Positions 43,850-53,549 are shown, numbered from the stretch's first letter. The stretch is 64,000 bases of DNA from Flagellimonas alvinocaridis (GCF_004916895.1 NZ_SNTZ01000004.1:62001-126000), one strand, 5' to 3'. Notes: a model not told the origin generated them from the letters alone. Translations and numbers: made by a program.

Positions 43850-44609
43850 CAAACTATTCAAATACATCCTTAACCTTATCCCCAGACCCCTGCTCATTCG
43901 ATTGAGCTATTGGGTGAGGCCGTTGATTGCCCTTTCCCTTAAGGGAGACAGGTTTACGGACCCTATTGATGGCAAAAGCTTTCGAACATTCCTTCCCTAT
44001 GGCTATGAAAACCCAAGGGAAAATGTACTTTCTCCCTCTACCCTTTCCTTGGAACGGCATCGGCTTTTATGGCTTTACCTCAAAAATGAAACAGAATTCT
44101 TCAGCAAACCCCTCAAAGTTTTACATTTTGCCCCGGAACAGGCTTTTTACAAGCGGTTCAAAAAATTGGGAAGCATCGAGTACACCACAACCGACTTGAA
44201 CTCTCCCTTGGCCGATGTAAAGGCCGATATCTGCAACCTTCCTTTTCCTGACAATGCTTTTGATGTGATTCTATGCAACCATGTCTTGGAGCACATTCCC
44301 AACGATACCAAGGCGATGCAAGAGCTTTATAGAGTCATGAAGCCCGGGGGGTGGGGCATTTTCCAGATTCCCCAAGACCTAAAAAGAGAGAAAACTTTTG
44401 AAGACGATTCCATTACCGATAAAAAGGAGCGGGCCCGCATCTTTGGGCAGTACGACCATGTGCGTATTTATGGCAGGGATTATTTTGATAAGCTAAGAAG
44501 CATAGGGTTTACGGTTGAAGAAGTGGATTACACCCAAATCCTACCTCCTGATGCGGTTCAAAAATACCGATTGGCGCAAGGCGAAATCATTCCCCTTGTG
44601 AAAAAATGA
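43845..44609 (+). CDS. Class I SAM-dependent methyltransferase
   Basis: A 254-residue protein with a Methyltransf_11-type domain in its second half (about residues 95-215). It shows the motif-I-like LKVLHFAPEQAF, a clear DLNSPLADVKADICNLPFPD and FDVILCNHVLEHIPND, and MKPGGWGIFQIP. The N terminus has a hydrophobic/arginine-rich stretch (about residues 1-30). The substrate is unknown. The start codon is GTG at 43845, inside the right inverted repeat of the GxxExxY cassette, so the original start may have been replaced by the insertion. It is convergent with apbE and touches it at 44609/44610. Confidence 0.9.
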   Translation: MSKLFKYILNLIPRPLLIRLSYWVRPLIALSLKGDRFTDPIDGKSFRTFLPYGYENPRENVLSPSTLSLERHRLLWLYLKNETEFFSKPLKVLHFAPEQAFYKRFKKLGSIEYTTTDLNSPLADVKADICNLPFPDNAFDVILCNHVLEHIPNDTKAMQELYRVMKPGGWGIFQIPQDLKREKTFEDDSITDKKERARIFGQYDHVRIYGRDYFDKLRSIGFTVEEVDYTQILPPDAVQKYRLAQGEIIPLVKK

Positions 44610-45614
44610 TCATTTCTTGATCAAAGCCCCAAACCCATCGGTCATAAACTCCCTGGTGTTTCCTTCACCATCCAGATAAATAATGTAGGCCTCCAATTCG
44701 CCGTGCGCTTTCAAGACCTCTTTGGACTCCTTCAAATCCATGGCCATAAAGGTCGTGGCATAGGCATCGGCAACAGCACAGGTATTAGCCATTACACTTG
44801 TTGCCAAAATGGAAGAGTTCTTGGTATAACCTGTCTTAGGATTGATAGTATGGACATATTTTTCCCCGGTTTCAGGGTCTATTCTAAACTTTCGGTAATT
44901 TCCCGAGGATGCCATGGCCCTATCTTCCAAGGACACAATCAATTTTAGAGACCTTCCCGTTTCCACTTGGGGATCATCAATGCCTACCGTCCATTGTTTT
45001 CCAGAAACAAGGTTGGTACCTTTGGTGAGCACCTCACCTCCTACCTCTACCAAATAATTCTGAATCCCCTTGGCATCCAACAGGGCTCCCAAACGATCTA
45101 TAGTATAACCTTTGGCCACCGCATTGAAATCAAAACGGATGGCTGGATGTTTTTTGGTAATGGTATGGTCACTGTTCAACTGTACTTTGTCCCATCCCAC
45201 ATAGCTCAATAAGCTATCTACCTTAAGACTATCGAGCTGGATCTGCTCTCCCGGACCAAATCCCCATGCATTGGCCAAAACACCGATAGTGGGATCAAAA
45301 TACCCATTTGAGGCCTTGTGAACTTTGCTAGAAATATCAAAAACCTCCTGAAACATCTGATCCACTACAATGGTGGAATCCCCATTATTTATTTTTGAAA
45401 TGTCTGAAGTGGGAATATACGTGGACATGGACTGGTTCAACACTTGAAAAACAGAATCAATTTCCTTTTGATAATCCAAATGCTCCCCTGCAACATAGGT
45501 AATGGAATAGGTAGTTCCCAGGGCGTTGCCTCTATTTTGATTTTTTATCCATGTATCGGAGCCGCATCCCCATAGTAGGATTATCCCGAACAATAAAAAC
45601 AATATACCTCTCAT
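44610..45614 (-). CDS. apbE: FAD:protein FMN transferase, lipoprotein
   Basis: ApbE attaches FMN from FAD covalently to Thr residues of NqrB, NqrC and similar flavoproteins. The 334-residue protein has a lipoprotein signal (LFGIILLWGC, Cys17), GTTYSITYV, the FNAVAKGYTIDRL motif that marks the FAD site, the VEVGGEVLTKG segment and DRAMASSGNYRKF. It is anchored outside the inner membrane, where NqrB/C face for flavinylation. It overlaps the 120-residue gene by 4 bases and follows the nqr genes on the same strand, so it serves this Na+-NQR. Confidence 0.96.
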   Translation of the reverse strand: MRGILFLLFGIILLWGCGSDTWIKNQNRGNALGTTYSITYVAGEHLDYQKEIDSVFQVLNQSMSTYIPTSDISKINNGDSTIVVDQMFQEVFDISSKVHKASNGYFDPTIGVLANAWGFGPGEQIQLDSLKVDSLLSYVGWDKVQLNSDHTITKKHPAIRFDFNAVAKGYTIDRLGALLDAKGIQNYLVEVGGEVLTKGTNLVSGKQWTVGIDDPQVETGRSLKLIVSLEDRAMASSGNYRKFRIDPETGEKYVHTINPKTGYTKNSSILATSVMANTCAVADAYATTFMAMDLKESKEVLKAHGELEAYIIYLDGEGNTREFMTDGFGALIKK

Positions 45615-45973
45615 TCTATCTCTATTAATCCTTGATAATCCACAATATATTCTTCATCCAAGTACAAAGGCAAATCCCTATTTGATGCATTGGAAAGCCC
45701 TACCCCTGCAAAATACGTCCTGGCCTCAAATTTTATGGCATGATCCTTCACCGTTTTCATCAATTCCTCATCATAGTGCCGTGGGTTCTCTGGAAACTCC
45801 ACATTGCGGACCACAATAAAATGTAATATTTTTTCTTTGAGGCAGACATACTGCGGATTTTTCTTAAGCTCACTATTGATAGCCATAAACTCAAAACCAT
45901 TGGCTTCCAGTTCCCGTCCCACAATATTCATGGCCAGATTGTGCAGTTCCTGCTCTGTTAATTCTCTTCCCAT
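45611..45973 (-). CDS. Small conserved protein of the nqr-apbE locus
   Basis: A 120-residue soluble protein without signal peptide, Cys-poor, mixed alpha/beta, starting MGRELTEQELHNLAMNIVG. I do not recognise a named domain. Its ATGA overlap with apbE and position just after nqrF suggest a job in Na+-NQR assembly or flavinylation, or it is simply carried with the locus. I recall similar proteins mislabelled as an NQR subunit F in flavobacterial genomes. A terminator lies between it and nqrF. Confidence 0.78.
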   Translation of the reverse strand: MGRELTEQELHNLAMNIVGRELEANGFEFMAINSELKKNPQYVCLKEKILHFIVVRNVEFPENPRHYDEELMKTVKDHAIKFEARTYFAGVGLSNASNRDLPLYLDEEYIVDYQGLIEIE

Positions 45974-45978
45974 AAAAT

Positions 45979-46006
45979 CAAAAAAACCGATGCCAGGGCA
46001 TCGGTT
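45979..46006 (-). terminator. Intrinsic terminator between nqrF and the 120-residue gene
   Basis: A 10-bp inverted repeat (AACCGATGCC at 45985-45994, GGCATCGGTT at 45997-46006). On the minus strand it is followed by a run of seven to eight T residues. It sits after nqrF and just before the next gene, so the last two genes may be reached only by read-through or their own promoter. Confidence 0.85.
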
Positions 46007-46060
46007 GGTTTTATAATTAATTACCTCTCGACTGCGCTTGAGGTGAAAAGGACAGTTTGT

Positions 46061-47371
46061 TTATCCTCCAAAGTCATCGAATCGGATATTCTCATCTGGA
46101 ATACCAAAATCCTCACCCATTTTCTGAACGGCTTTGTTCATCAATGGGGGTCCACAGAAATATAGTTCAATGTCTTCCGGGGCATCATGATGATTCAAAT
46201 AGTTATCGATAACACAATTGTGAATGAATCCTACAAAACCATCGCCCTCTTCATCATTGATATCCTTTTTAACCTTCCAATTATCTTCTTCCAAAGGCTC
46301 AGAAAGGGCCAAGTAGAATTTAAAGTTGGGGAAGCTGCGCTCCAATTCCTTGAAATGTTCCAAATAGAACAATTCTCTTTTGGAACGACCTCCGTACCAG
46401 TAGGTCACCTTTCTGTTTGTCTTTAAGGTTTTGAACAAGTGGTACAAATGCGAACGCATCGGTGCCATACCGGCTCCACCACCAACGTATAGCATTTCGG
46501 CATCAGACTCATTGATAAAGAACTCACCAAATGGTCCTGAAATGGTAACAGGATCTCCCTCCTTCAAATTAAAGATGTAGGATGAAGCCACACCAGGGTT
46601 CACATCCATCCATCCATTTTTGGAACGGTCCCATGGTGGGGTTGCAATACGAACATTCAGCATGATTTCACGTCCCTCAGCAGGGTAAGAAGCCATGGAG
46701 TAGGCTCTTTCCACTGTCTCTGGATTCTTCATCACCAAGGGCCACAAGTTAAATTTATCCCATTCATTTTGGAATTTATCCGGAGTTTCGTGTTCCGCAG
46801 GGTGTGCAGTGATATCAATGTCCGAGTACTTAACCTCACAAGGCGGAATCTCAATTTGAATATATCCTCCAGCCTTGTAGTTCATCTCTTCTGGAATTTC
46901 TACTACAAATTCCTTAATGAACGAAGCCACGTTGTAGTTACGCACTACTTTGGCATTCCATTTTTTAATCCCAAACACTTCTTCAGGAATGGTAATCTCC
47001 ATGTCCTGTTTTACCTTTACTTGACAGGCCAATCGTGCGCCATGCTCCAGTTCCTTTTTGGAAAAGTGCGGTGTTTCGGTTGGCAAAGCCTCACCACCAC
47101 CGGACAGCACGTGACACTCGCATTGGATGCAGGTACCCCCTCCACCACAAGCTGATGGTAAAAATATTTTTTGATTTCCAAGTGTTGACAACAAGGAACT
47201 TCCCGAAGCCACTTCTACTTCCTTTTCACCATTTATGGTGATGGTCACAGGGCCGGAAGGTGACAATTTTTCCTTGGTGAACAGCAATAAAGCCACCAAC
47301 AATAACAACAACACAAGAAATGCTACTACGGTAATAAGAATAGTACCTCCGGTACTTGCGGCTAATATCAT
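46061..47371 (-). CDS. nqrF: Na+-translocating NADH:quinone reductase subunit F
   Basis: NqrF accepts electrons from NADH. The 436-residue protein has an N-terminal membrane helix (about residues 5-30), a 2Fe-2S domain with [10 protein letters not shown] and the later Cys in ARLACQVK, an FAD domain with [12 protein letters not shown], and an NADH domain with [17 protein letters not shown]. It ends with the family's typical NIRFDDFGG. It is longer than the ~407-residue Vibrio form, with extra sequence around residues 185-215. It is separated from nqrE by 2 bases. Confidence 0.97.
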   Translation of the reverse strand: MILAASTGGTILITVVAFLVLLLLLVALLLFTKEKLSPSGPVTITINGEKEVEVASGSSLLSTLGNQKIFLPSACGGGGTCIQCECHVLSGGGEALPTETPHFSKKELEHGARLACQVKVKQDMEITIPEEVFGIKKWNAKVVRNYNVASFIKEFVVEIPEEMNYKAGGYIQIEIPPCEVKYSDIDITAHPAEHETPDKFQNEWDKFNLWPLVMKNPETVERAYSMASYPAEGREIMLNVRIATPPWDRSKNGWMDVNPGVASSYIFNLKEGDPVTISGPFGEFFINESDAEMLYVGGGAGMAPMRSHLYHLFKTLKTNRKVTYWYGGRSKRELFYLEHFKELERSFPNFKFYLALSEPLEEDNWKVKKDINDEEGDGFVGFIHNCVIDNYLNHHDAPEDIELYFCGPPLMNKAVQKMGEDFGIPDENIRFDDFGG

Positions 47372-47373
47372 CT

Positions 47374-48123
47374 TTATTTGTTTATAACGTCGTTATAGGA
47401 AACTGTTCTTTTTTCGTCTTCAATCTCCTTTTTAATTTCTTTCTCTTCTTCTTTGGAGTCTGCTTTAGCCGTTGTGGCTTCTGTTGGTTCAGGCGGTTCA
47501 TTGTCACCGGTCAACATACCTCCAAAGCTTTGGAAACCGATTCCCATCAATCCAGTGATGATGAACGTGATTCCCAATCCACGCAATGGCGCAGGCACAT
47601 TGGAATATCTAATTTTTTCACGAATGGCGGCGATGGCCAAAATGGCCAAAAACCATCCAATTCCCGAACTCACTCCATAATTGAGTGCCAATCCTAAATT
47701 GGGGATTTCACGTGTCTGCATAAACAAAGACCCTCCCAAGATAGCACAGTTCACCGCGATCAGCGGTAAAAAGATACCCAAGGAGTTATAGAGTGAAGGG
47801 GAAAACTTCTCCACCACTATTTCCACCAATTGCACCATGGTAGCAATCGTGGCAATAAACAAGATGAAGGAAAGGAATCCCAGATTATAATCGGCATACT
47901 CAGGGCCCAACCAAACCAATGCACCGTCTTGCAACAAATATTTGTCCAACAACCAGTTCAAGGGAACGGTAACCCCCAATACAAAGATTACGGCAGCTCC
48001 CAAACCTACGGCTGTAGATACTTTTTTGGATACGGCCAAGTAGGAACACATTCCCAAAAAGACCGCGAATACCATGTTATCTATGAAGATCGACTTAAAA
48101 AACAGTTCTAAATGCTCTAACAT
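47374..48123 (-). CDS. nqrE: Na+-translocating NADH:quinone reductase subunit E
   Basis: A 249-residue integral membrane subunit with about six helices, the Cys-containing half-channel motifs GMCSYLAVS and [12 protein letters not shown] (each with one conserved Cys that coordinates an Fe site between NqrD and NqrE in Vibrio). The last ~45 residues (after GDNEPPEP) form a highly charged tail of Lys and Glu that standard NqrE (about 200 residues) lacks. The tail is likely cytosolic. The gene lies 10 bases after nqrD. Confidence 0.97.
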   Translation of the reverse strand: MLEHLELFFKSIFIDNMVFAVFLGMCSYLAVSKKVSTAVGLGAAVIFVLGVTVPLNWLLDKYLLQDGALVWLGPEYADYNLGFLSFILFIATIATMVQLVEIVVEKFSPSLYNSLGIFLPLIAVNCAILGGSLFMQTREIPNLGLALNYGVSSGIGWFLAILAIAAIREKIRYSNVPAPLRGLGITFIITGLMGIGFQSFGGMLTGDNEPPEPTEATTAKADSKEEEKEIKKEIEDEKRTVSYNDVINK

Positions 48124-48133
48124 ACTCTCCTAT

Positions 48134-48781
48134 TTATGCTTCTTCTATTAATGTCCTATTTCTGGAACGTTGTACCCAGATAATGATTCCTACCACGATC
48201 AAAGCTGCTGGCGGAATGATCATAAAACCGTTGTTTTCATATCCAATGGAGTAAAGCCCTGTTTTTGTTACGGGGTCTCCCAAAACAGGAATCCCAAACA
48301 AGGTTCCAGAACCCAAAAGTTCCCTAAAAAATCCAACGATAACCAAAATAACACCATATCCTAGGGCATTTCCAATACCGTCTAAAAATGACTTCCATGG
48401 TCCGTTACCCAAGGCAAAGGCCTCAAATCGGCCCATGATGATACAGTTAGTAATAATCAACCCCACAAAAACAGAGAGGGTCTTGCTCAGTTCATAAGCA
48501 AAGGCCTTGAGCACTTGATCCACAATGATCACCAAGGTAGCCACTACGACCAATTGCACAATAATCCTAATTTTTGACGGGATCACATTACGCAACAAGG
48601 AAATTACCACGTTACCAACTCCCAATACAAAAAGTACTGAAAGAGCCATCACTACAGACGCTTTAAGTTCAGCCGTGATTGCCAATGCAGAACATATTCC
48701 CAATACCTGAATGGTAATGGGGTTGTTGTCCGCCAACGGATCCAATATCAGATTTGCATCTTTTTTTGATAGTAGCGCCAT
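48134..48781 (-). CDS. nqrD: Na+-translocating NADH:quinone reductase subunit D
   Basis: A 215-residue membrane subunit with about six helices and the NqrD/RnfE motifs LGICSALAIT and GLIITNCIIMGR, each with a conserved Cys, plus SFLDGIGNALGYG. NqrD and NqrE are homologous inverted partners forming the electron and ion path across the membrane. The length fits. One base separates it from nqrC. Confidence 0.97.
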   Translation of the reverse strand: MALLSKKDANLILDPLADNNPITIQVLGICSALAITAELKASVVMALSVLFVLGVGNVVISLLRNVIPSKIRIIVQLVVVATLVIIVDQVLKAFAYELSKTLSVFVGLIITNCIIMGRFEAFALGNGPWKSFLDGIGNALGYGVILVIVGFFRELLGSGTLFGIPVLGDPVTKTGLYSIGYENNGFMIIPPAALIVVGIIIWVQRSRNRTLIEEA

Positions 48782-48782
48782 A

Positions 48783-49532
48783 TTATTTCTTTCTAATGGT
48801 TTCTAAATACGGTTTGTAAAGCTTCAAGCTTTCTTTGATCATCGCAGTAACCCCATTGCCTGTAATGGTGGCGCCTGCCAATGCATCTACTTCATTGTCT
48901 TCCTTATCCTGATTAAGGGGGTCGTTGTTTCCTTTCACCACGCCAATCCCTGCATAGCTGTTTCCGTCCAATATGGATTCTCCAACAAAATCATCCATAA
49001 AGAAACGCTGCTTGATATTAGCCCCAAGACCCGGGGTTTCACTTTTATGATCAAAATAAACGCCTTGTACCACCATGTTCTCATCCAAGGATATAAAGCC
49101 CCAAATGGCATCCCAAAGTCCTTTTCCGTACATGGGGATGATGTAGAATTCCTTACCATCTTTCTCACCAATGAGTAAAGGTAGTTCAGCATTATTTCCA
49201 GCCTTGATTTCACTCAGTTGCTTTTTCAAATCAATCAAATAGGCTTCTTCCTTTTCAGTGACCTTATCTCCTTGAACAACCAATTGTTTTTTAATATACT
49301 TGGAAAACTCGGCCTCTACTTCGTTTGTAGGTATAAAAGTTACGCTCCCATCTCCCTCGTTCTGGTTAACTCCCATTGCATAGAGGATGTTCTGTTGTTT
49401 TTCAAAGCGTTCGTTTTCATCGATCCTTGGCTTGAGACCGGTTGCCAAAAAGGCAAGTATGGACCCCACAACAACCACCATGATTGCTGCAAAAATTACC
49501 GTATAGCTATTTTTTTCCGTATTCATTGCCAT
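48783..49532 (-). CDS. nqrC: Na+-translocating NADH:quinone reductase subunit C
   Basis: A 249-residue subunit with one N-terminal membrane helix (about residues 10-30) and a periplasmic FMN domain. The covalent flavin site is the Thr of DALAGATITG near residue 223, so the ApbE target motif (S/A-GAT) is kept. Start could be 49532 or 49526 (MNTEKN). A short gap of 5 bases separates it from nqrB. Confidence 0.96.
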   Translation of the reverse strand: MAMNTEKNSYTVIFAAIMVVVVGSILAFLATGLKPRIDENERFEKQQNILYAMGVNQNEGDGSVTFIPTNEVEAEFSKYIKKQLVVQGDKVTEKEEAYLIDLKKQLSEIKAGNNAELPLLIGEKDGKEFYIIPMYGKGLWDAIWGFISLDENMVVQGVYFDHKSETPGLGANIKQRFFMDDFVGESILDGNSYAGIGVVKGNNDPLNQDKEDNEVDALAGATITGNGVTAMIKESLKLYKPYLETIRKK

Positions 49533-49537
49533 AACAC

Positions 49538-50809
49538 TTACGCTGTTTCCGTTTTTAATGCATCAACCTCATCCGATGGTTTGGGATAAATAGTTGCCGT
49601 TTTCAATCGCTTCATTCGTTTTTTAATGTTGCCACGTACCACGTAGTGATCAATGGTAGGTGCAAAAACGTTCATCAACAAGATAGCCAAGAAGACACCT
49701 TCTGGATACCCCGGGTTGAACACACGAATCATCACGGACAAGAAACCTATCAAAAATCCATAGATCCATTTCCCTTGGTTGGTTTGTGAACCTGTAACGG
49801 GATCGGTAGCCATAAATACGATACCAAAGGCCAAACCTCCCACCAATAGGTGTTGCCAGTATTCAAAACTCATCAAAGTATAGAACTTGCTGTACTCTGG
49901 TATCCAACCAGCTTCCACAATTCCGTTAAAGATCAATCCCATGGCCAAAGCACCTATAACGGCACTTAACATAATGCGCCATGAGGCTATTTTAGAGAAC
50001 ACCAAGAAGAGTCCTCCCAATAGAATCAATAGGGTTGATGTTTCCCCAATGGAACCTGGTATAAATCCAAGGAACATATCCGAAAGGGAATACCCCATTT
50101 CGGCGGTTCTTCCCTGTGCCAAGAATCCCAATACGGTCTCTCCGGAAATGGCATCGGCCGTACCTGCGGTATCCACCGCTCCGTGCACCCAAACTTTGTC
50201 TCCACTCATCCAAGTAGGATAGGCAAAGAACAAGAAGGCTCGGATAGTAAGCGCCGGGTTCAAGATATTCATCCCCGTACCTCCAAAAACCTCTTTTCCA
50301 ATGACCACACCAAAGGCCACGGCCACGGCCAACATCCAAAGGGGCAAATCAACAGGGACAATCAATGGCACCAACATACCGGTGACCAAATATCCTTCTT
50401 CTATCTCATGTTTCTTGATCACGCAGAACAAGAACTCAATAGCAAGTCCAACTCCGTAGGAAACAATCACCAACGGAAGTACTTTCCACAGACCTAGGAG
50501 AAAATTGTCCATGGTCCAAAAACCCGCACTAAAGAACCCATTGGCAACGGGCTCAATCTCACCCAATGCCAAATAGTGCTGATATCCGGTATTGAACATT
50601 CCAAATATCAAACAGGGAACAAGTGACATGACCACGGTGTTCATGGTACGCTTTAGGTCATCCGCCCCTTTTATGTGCGTCCCATTGTGGGTAGTTTCAT
50701 TGGGAGTAAACAAAAAGGTATGGAACCCACTAAAAACAGGAAACCATTTTTTATCCTGATTCTTTACTCTGAACGTGTGTAATTTTTCTTTCAAGCCCAT
50801 ATTATCCAA
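49538..50809 (-). CDS. nqrB: Na+-translocating NADH:quinone reductase subunit B
   Basis: A 423-residue membrane subunit with about ten helices; it carries covalent FMN and riboflavin and takes part in ubiquinone or menaquinone reduction. Family motifs are GKEVFGGTGMNILNPALT, GFIPGSIGETSTLLIL and FMATDPVTGSQTNQGKWIYG. The site that aligns with the flavinylated Thr (SGAT in other NqrB) reads DAISGETVLG here, with Glu in place of Ala but Thr kept. It overlaps nqrA by 8 bases. Confidence 0.96.
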   Translation of the reverse strand: MDNMGLKEKLHTFRVKNQDKKWFPVFSGFHTFLFTPNETTHNGTHIKGADDLKRTMNTVVMSLVPCLIFGMFNTGYQHYLALGEIEPVANGFFSAGFWTMDNFLLGLWKVLPLVIVSYGVGLAIEFLFCVIKKHEIEEGYLVTGMLVPLIVPVDLPLWMLAVAVAFGVVIGKEVFGGTGMNILNPALTIRAFLFFAYPTWMSGDKVWVHGAVDTAGTADAISGETVLGFLAQGRTAEMGYSLSDMFLGFIPGSIGETSTLLILLGGLFLVFSKIASWRIMLSAVIGALAMGLIFNGIVEAGWIPEYSKFYTLMSFEYWQHLLVGGLAFGIVFMATDPVTGSQTNQGKWIYGFLIGFLSVMIRVFNPGYPEGVFLAILLMNVFAPTIDHYVVRGNIKKRMKRLKTATIYPKPSDEVDALKTETA

Positions 50810-52154
50810 GTTCTTTTTGCAACAAATCCAAACCTTCCCTAATTATTTGTTGGTGAGGTTGTTTTGAGATACATATAAATTCTGTCAATGCGAAGTCTTC
50901 AGGAGCAACCTCGTAAAGTCCCAACTGCTCCATTTCGTCCAAATCCTTAACCATACAGGCTTTTAGCAACTGCATTGGGTAAATATCCAATGGGAACACC
51001 TCTTCATACTGGCCAGTGACCACAAAAGCCCTGTGCTCGCCATTGGTATTGGTATTTAAATCATATTTCTTTTTGGGCTGCAACCATGAGAAAGTCAATG
51101 CCCTTGTAGTTGAAATTTTATTGAACACAGGCTTGTTCCATCCAAAAAACTCATAATCATCTCCTTCCGGAATAGCTGTAACCGTATTGTTATAAAATCC
51201 TAGATAGCCCTCGGTATTGGTTTTTCTACCAGTAAGCACATCCCCATTGATCAGCCTGAATCTATCTTCATTTACACCACTTGCGTATAAAAAGGTAGAT
51301 ATTTCGGCCCCTATCTTGGTTGTATAGTATTTTGGGGATTTAATGATAGACCCTGCCAAGGCAATGGTACGTTCGGCGTTGAATTTTCCCGTCAACAACA
51401 ATTCGCCCAACATAACCAAATCCTGGGGTGAGATTGTCCATACCACCTCTCCTTTGTTCACTGGATCTATTCTATTGATCTGGGTACCCACCAATCCTGC
51501 TGGATGTGGGCCTGATATTTCATGAAGCTCTATTCCATTAAGATCTGAAAATGGAGACCTCCCTGACTTTCCTATTGTAACATGTATCTTCCCAGGGGTA
51601 AGTTTGCCCAAGGCCGTAATGGCCATCTGCAATTCTTGCTCCTTGTCTTTTAACACATAGTTTACATCTGCAGCCAAGGGTGCTGTGGTATATCCCGATA
51701 CAAAAATGGCTTTTGGCGTTACATCTGGATCGGCAATTACGTCAAAAGGACGTTGCTTAATGAAGGGCCATCCCCCACACTGCAGCAAAAAGCTCTTTAT
51801 GGCTAAAGCATCGGCCGTATCCATATCGGGCACTTTGTTCTGCACATATTCTTGATTCTTGTCAGCAAGAATCTTTAGTGTCAAGATTCTTCTTCTAGCG
51901 CCACGGACTATCTCCACCAACTCACCGCTTACAGGTGAAACAAAGTGCATTTCCTCTTTGTTTTTGTTGTAAAAGAGCGGTTCTCCCGCCTTTACTTCTT
52001 CACCTTGCTTTACGAGCATTTTTGGGGTGATACCATGAAAATCATCTAGGTTTAGGGCATATACGTTACTTAAAACGGCTTTGGAAGTAGTCTGCTCTGC
52101 TGCCCCGACAAGGTTGATATTCAACCCTTTCTTAATCCGGATGTCTTTAGACAT
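50802..52154 (-). CDS. nqrA: Na+-translocating NADH:quinone reductase subunit A
   Basis: The 450-residue peripheral subunit A opens the nqr operon. It has the N-terminal GLNINLVGAAEQ segment, the biotinyl-like region with VKQGEEVKAGEPLFYNK, and the conserved SGPHPAGLVGTQINRIDPV motif. NqrA is thought to take part in quinone binding; it has no cofactor of its own. A -7 element lies 34 bases upstream, so the promoter for the whole nqrA-F run is probably there. Confidence 0.97.
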   Translation of the reverse strand: MSKDIRIKKGLNINLVGAAEQTTSKAVLSNVYALNLDDFHGITPKMLVKQGEEVKAGEPLFYNKNKEEMHFVSPVSGELVEIVRGARRRILTLKILADKNQEYVQNKVPDMDTADALAIKSFLLQCGGWPFIKQRPFDVIADPDVTPKAIFVSGYTTAPLAADVNYVLKDKEQELQMAITALGKLTPGKIHVTIGKSGRSPFSDLNGIELHEISGPHPAGLVGTQINRIDPVNKGEVVWTISPQDLVMLGELLLTGKFNAERTIALAGSIIKSPKYYTTKIGAEISTFLYASGVNEDRFRLINGDVLTGRKTNTEGYLGFYNNTVTAIPEGDDYEFFGWNKPVFNKISTTRALTFSWLQPKKKYDLNTNTNGEHRAFVVTGQYEEVFPLDIYPMQLLKACMVKDLDEMEQLGLYEVAPEDFALTEFICISKQPHQQIIREGLDLLQKELG

Positions 52155-52188
52155 ATTGTTGTAGACCTTTTGTTATCAAAATCGGTGG

Positions 52189-52196
52189 CAAATTTA
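52189..52196 (-). promoter_or_regulatory. -7 element (TAAATTTG on the minus strand) upstream of nqrA
   Basis: CAAATTTA on the plus strand, 34 bases before the nqrA start. It fits TAnnTTTG exactly; no TTG is at the normal -33 distance. Confidence 0.45.
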
Positions 52197-52304
52197 GCAC
52201 TAAAAGGATAGTTTTCATAATTATTGCCCATAAAAATGGGATTACATCGAACTAAATTTCCAAGGCACACTTTTTGTTTACCTTTACCCCAAAACACGCT
52301 TAGC

Positions 52305-53549
52305 ATGCGCTTCTTAACCAAATCAATGTTCTTCTTATTAGTTAGCTCGAGTGCTTTTGCACAAGTACAGGAAGAAATAAATCCCCCAGAAAATATCAAG
52401 ACCATTATTTTTAGAGGCCCTACGGAGGACCAGTTCCCGGTAATCCAACTTGGTGAAACCATGACTTTGGAGTTTGATGACCTTACCGCCAGGGAGCAGG
52501 ATTACTACTATAAAATTATCCATTGTGATTATGACTGGACACCTTCCCAGCTCCTAAAATCCCAATATTTGTCAGGTGCGGACAACCAACGCATCATTGA
52601 TTATGAAAACAGCTATAACACCTTACAGCCTTACTCCAATTATAGATTAACGATTCCCAATGAAAATGTTCAGCTGAAGGTAAGTGGGAACTATGTCCTT
52701 GAAATTTATAACAGTTATGGCGACCTTCAGTTTTCAAGAAGGTTTGTAGTTTACCGAAATGCCGTTAGGGTTGGCGGAACAGTAAAACGCTCCCGGGATT
52801 TTAATTTTTTGAATGAAAAACAGGTGGTTCAGTTCAATATTAATACTGCAGGTTTTCCAGTAGTGAACCCGAAGAACGAAATCAAAGTGGCCATTTTACA
52901 AAACCATTTTTGGCCCACGGCCCTGTACAACATTAAACCACAATTTACCATTGGTACCGAGTTGGTCTACAAATATGACCAAGAAACAAGTTTCTTTGGC
53001 GGCAACGAATATCTAAATTTCGACACCAAAGATCTTAGGTCTCCCACCTTTGCCATTTCCAAAGTAGAGTTTAGGGACCTGTACCACCACCTCCTGTTTA
53101 CCAATGAATATCGCCATGACGTACCCTACACCTATTTTCCTGATATTAATGGGGATTTTGTCGTGAGGACACTACAGGGCGATGATGTTTCCCGCGAAGC
53201 AGAGTACTCCATGGTACACTTTAGCCTTCCCTACTCCAATGAAATAGGTCTGGACAATGTTTATGTAGTAGGAAAGTTCAACAATTACCAATTGGAGGAA
53301 GAAAACAAAATGATCTTTAATGCTGATAGCGGGAAAATGGAACTGGAACTGCCCATCAAGCAAGGGTTCTACAATTATAAATATGTGGTGGAGCGGGCAG
53401 ATGGCTCTATTGACCCTAATTTTGTTAGCGGAGATTTTCACTTCACCGAAAACAATTACCTTATCTTGGTCTACTATAGGGATTTTGGCGATATGTACGA
53501 TAGTATAATAGGTATAGGGTCAGTAAATTCCAGAACAATAAGCAATTAA
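52305..53549 (+). CDS. Type IX secretion system plug protein-like (DUF5103)
   Basis: A 414-residue exported protein (signal peptide MRFLTKSMFFLLVSSSAFAQ) of the DUF5103 family, whose Flavobacterium johnsoniae member was found as the Plug protein that closes the SprA translocon of T9SS. Visible family features are RGPTEDQFPVIQLGETMTLEF, YYYKIIHCDYDWTPSQL and KLYSGxYVLEIYNSYGD-like GNYVLEIYNSYGDLQFSRRF. ATG at 52305 fits the signal peptide; an open frame from 52224 is longer. A near-consensus -7 element (TACCTTTA, 52279-52286) lies 18 bases upstream. It is divergent from nqrA. Confidence 0.87.
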   Translation: MRFLTKSMFFLLVSSSAFAQVQEEINPPENIKTIIFRGPTEDQFPVIQLGETMTLEFDDLTAREQDYYYKIIHCDYDWTPSQLLKSQYLSGADNQRIIDYENSYNTLQPYSNYRLTIPNENVQLKVSGNYVLEIYNSYGDLQFSRRFVVYRNAVRVGGTVKRSRDFNFLNEKQVVQFNINTAGFPVVNPKNEIKVAILQNHFWPTALYNIKPQFTIGTELVYKYDQETSFFGGNEYLNFDTKDLRSPTFAISKVEFRDLYHHLLFTNEYRHDVPYTYFPDINGDFVVRTLQGDDVSREAEYSMVHFSLPYSNEIGLDNVYVVGKFNNYQLEEENKMIFNADSGKMELELPIKQGFYNYKYVVERADGSIDPNFVSGDFHFTENNYLILVYYRDFGDMYDSIIGIGSVNSRTISN

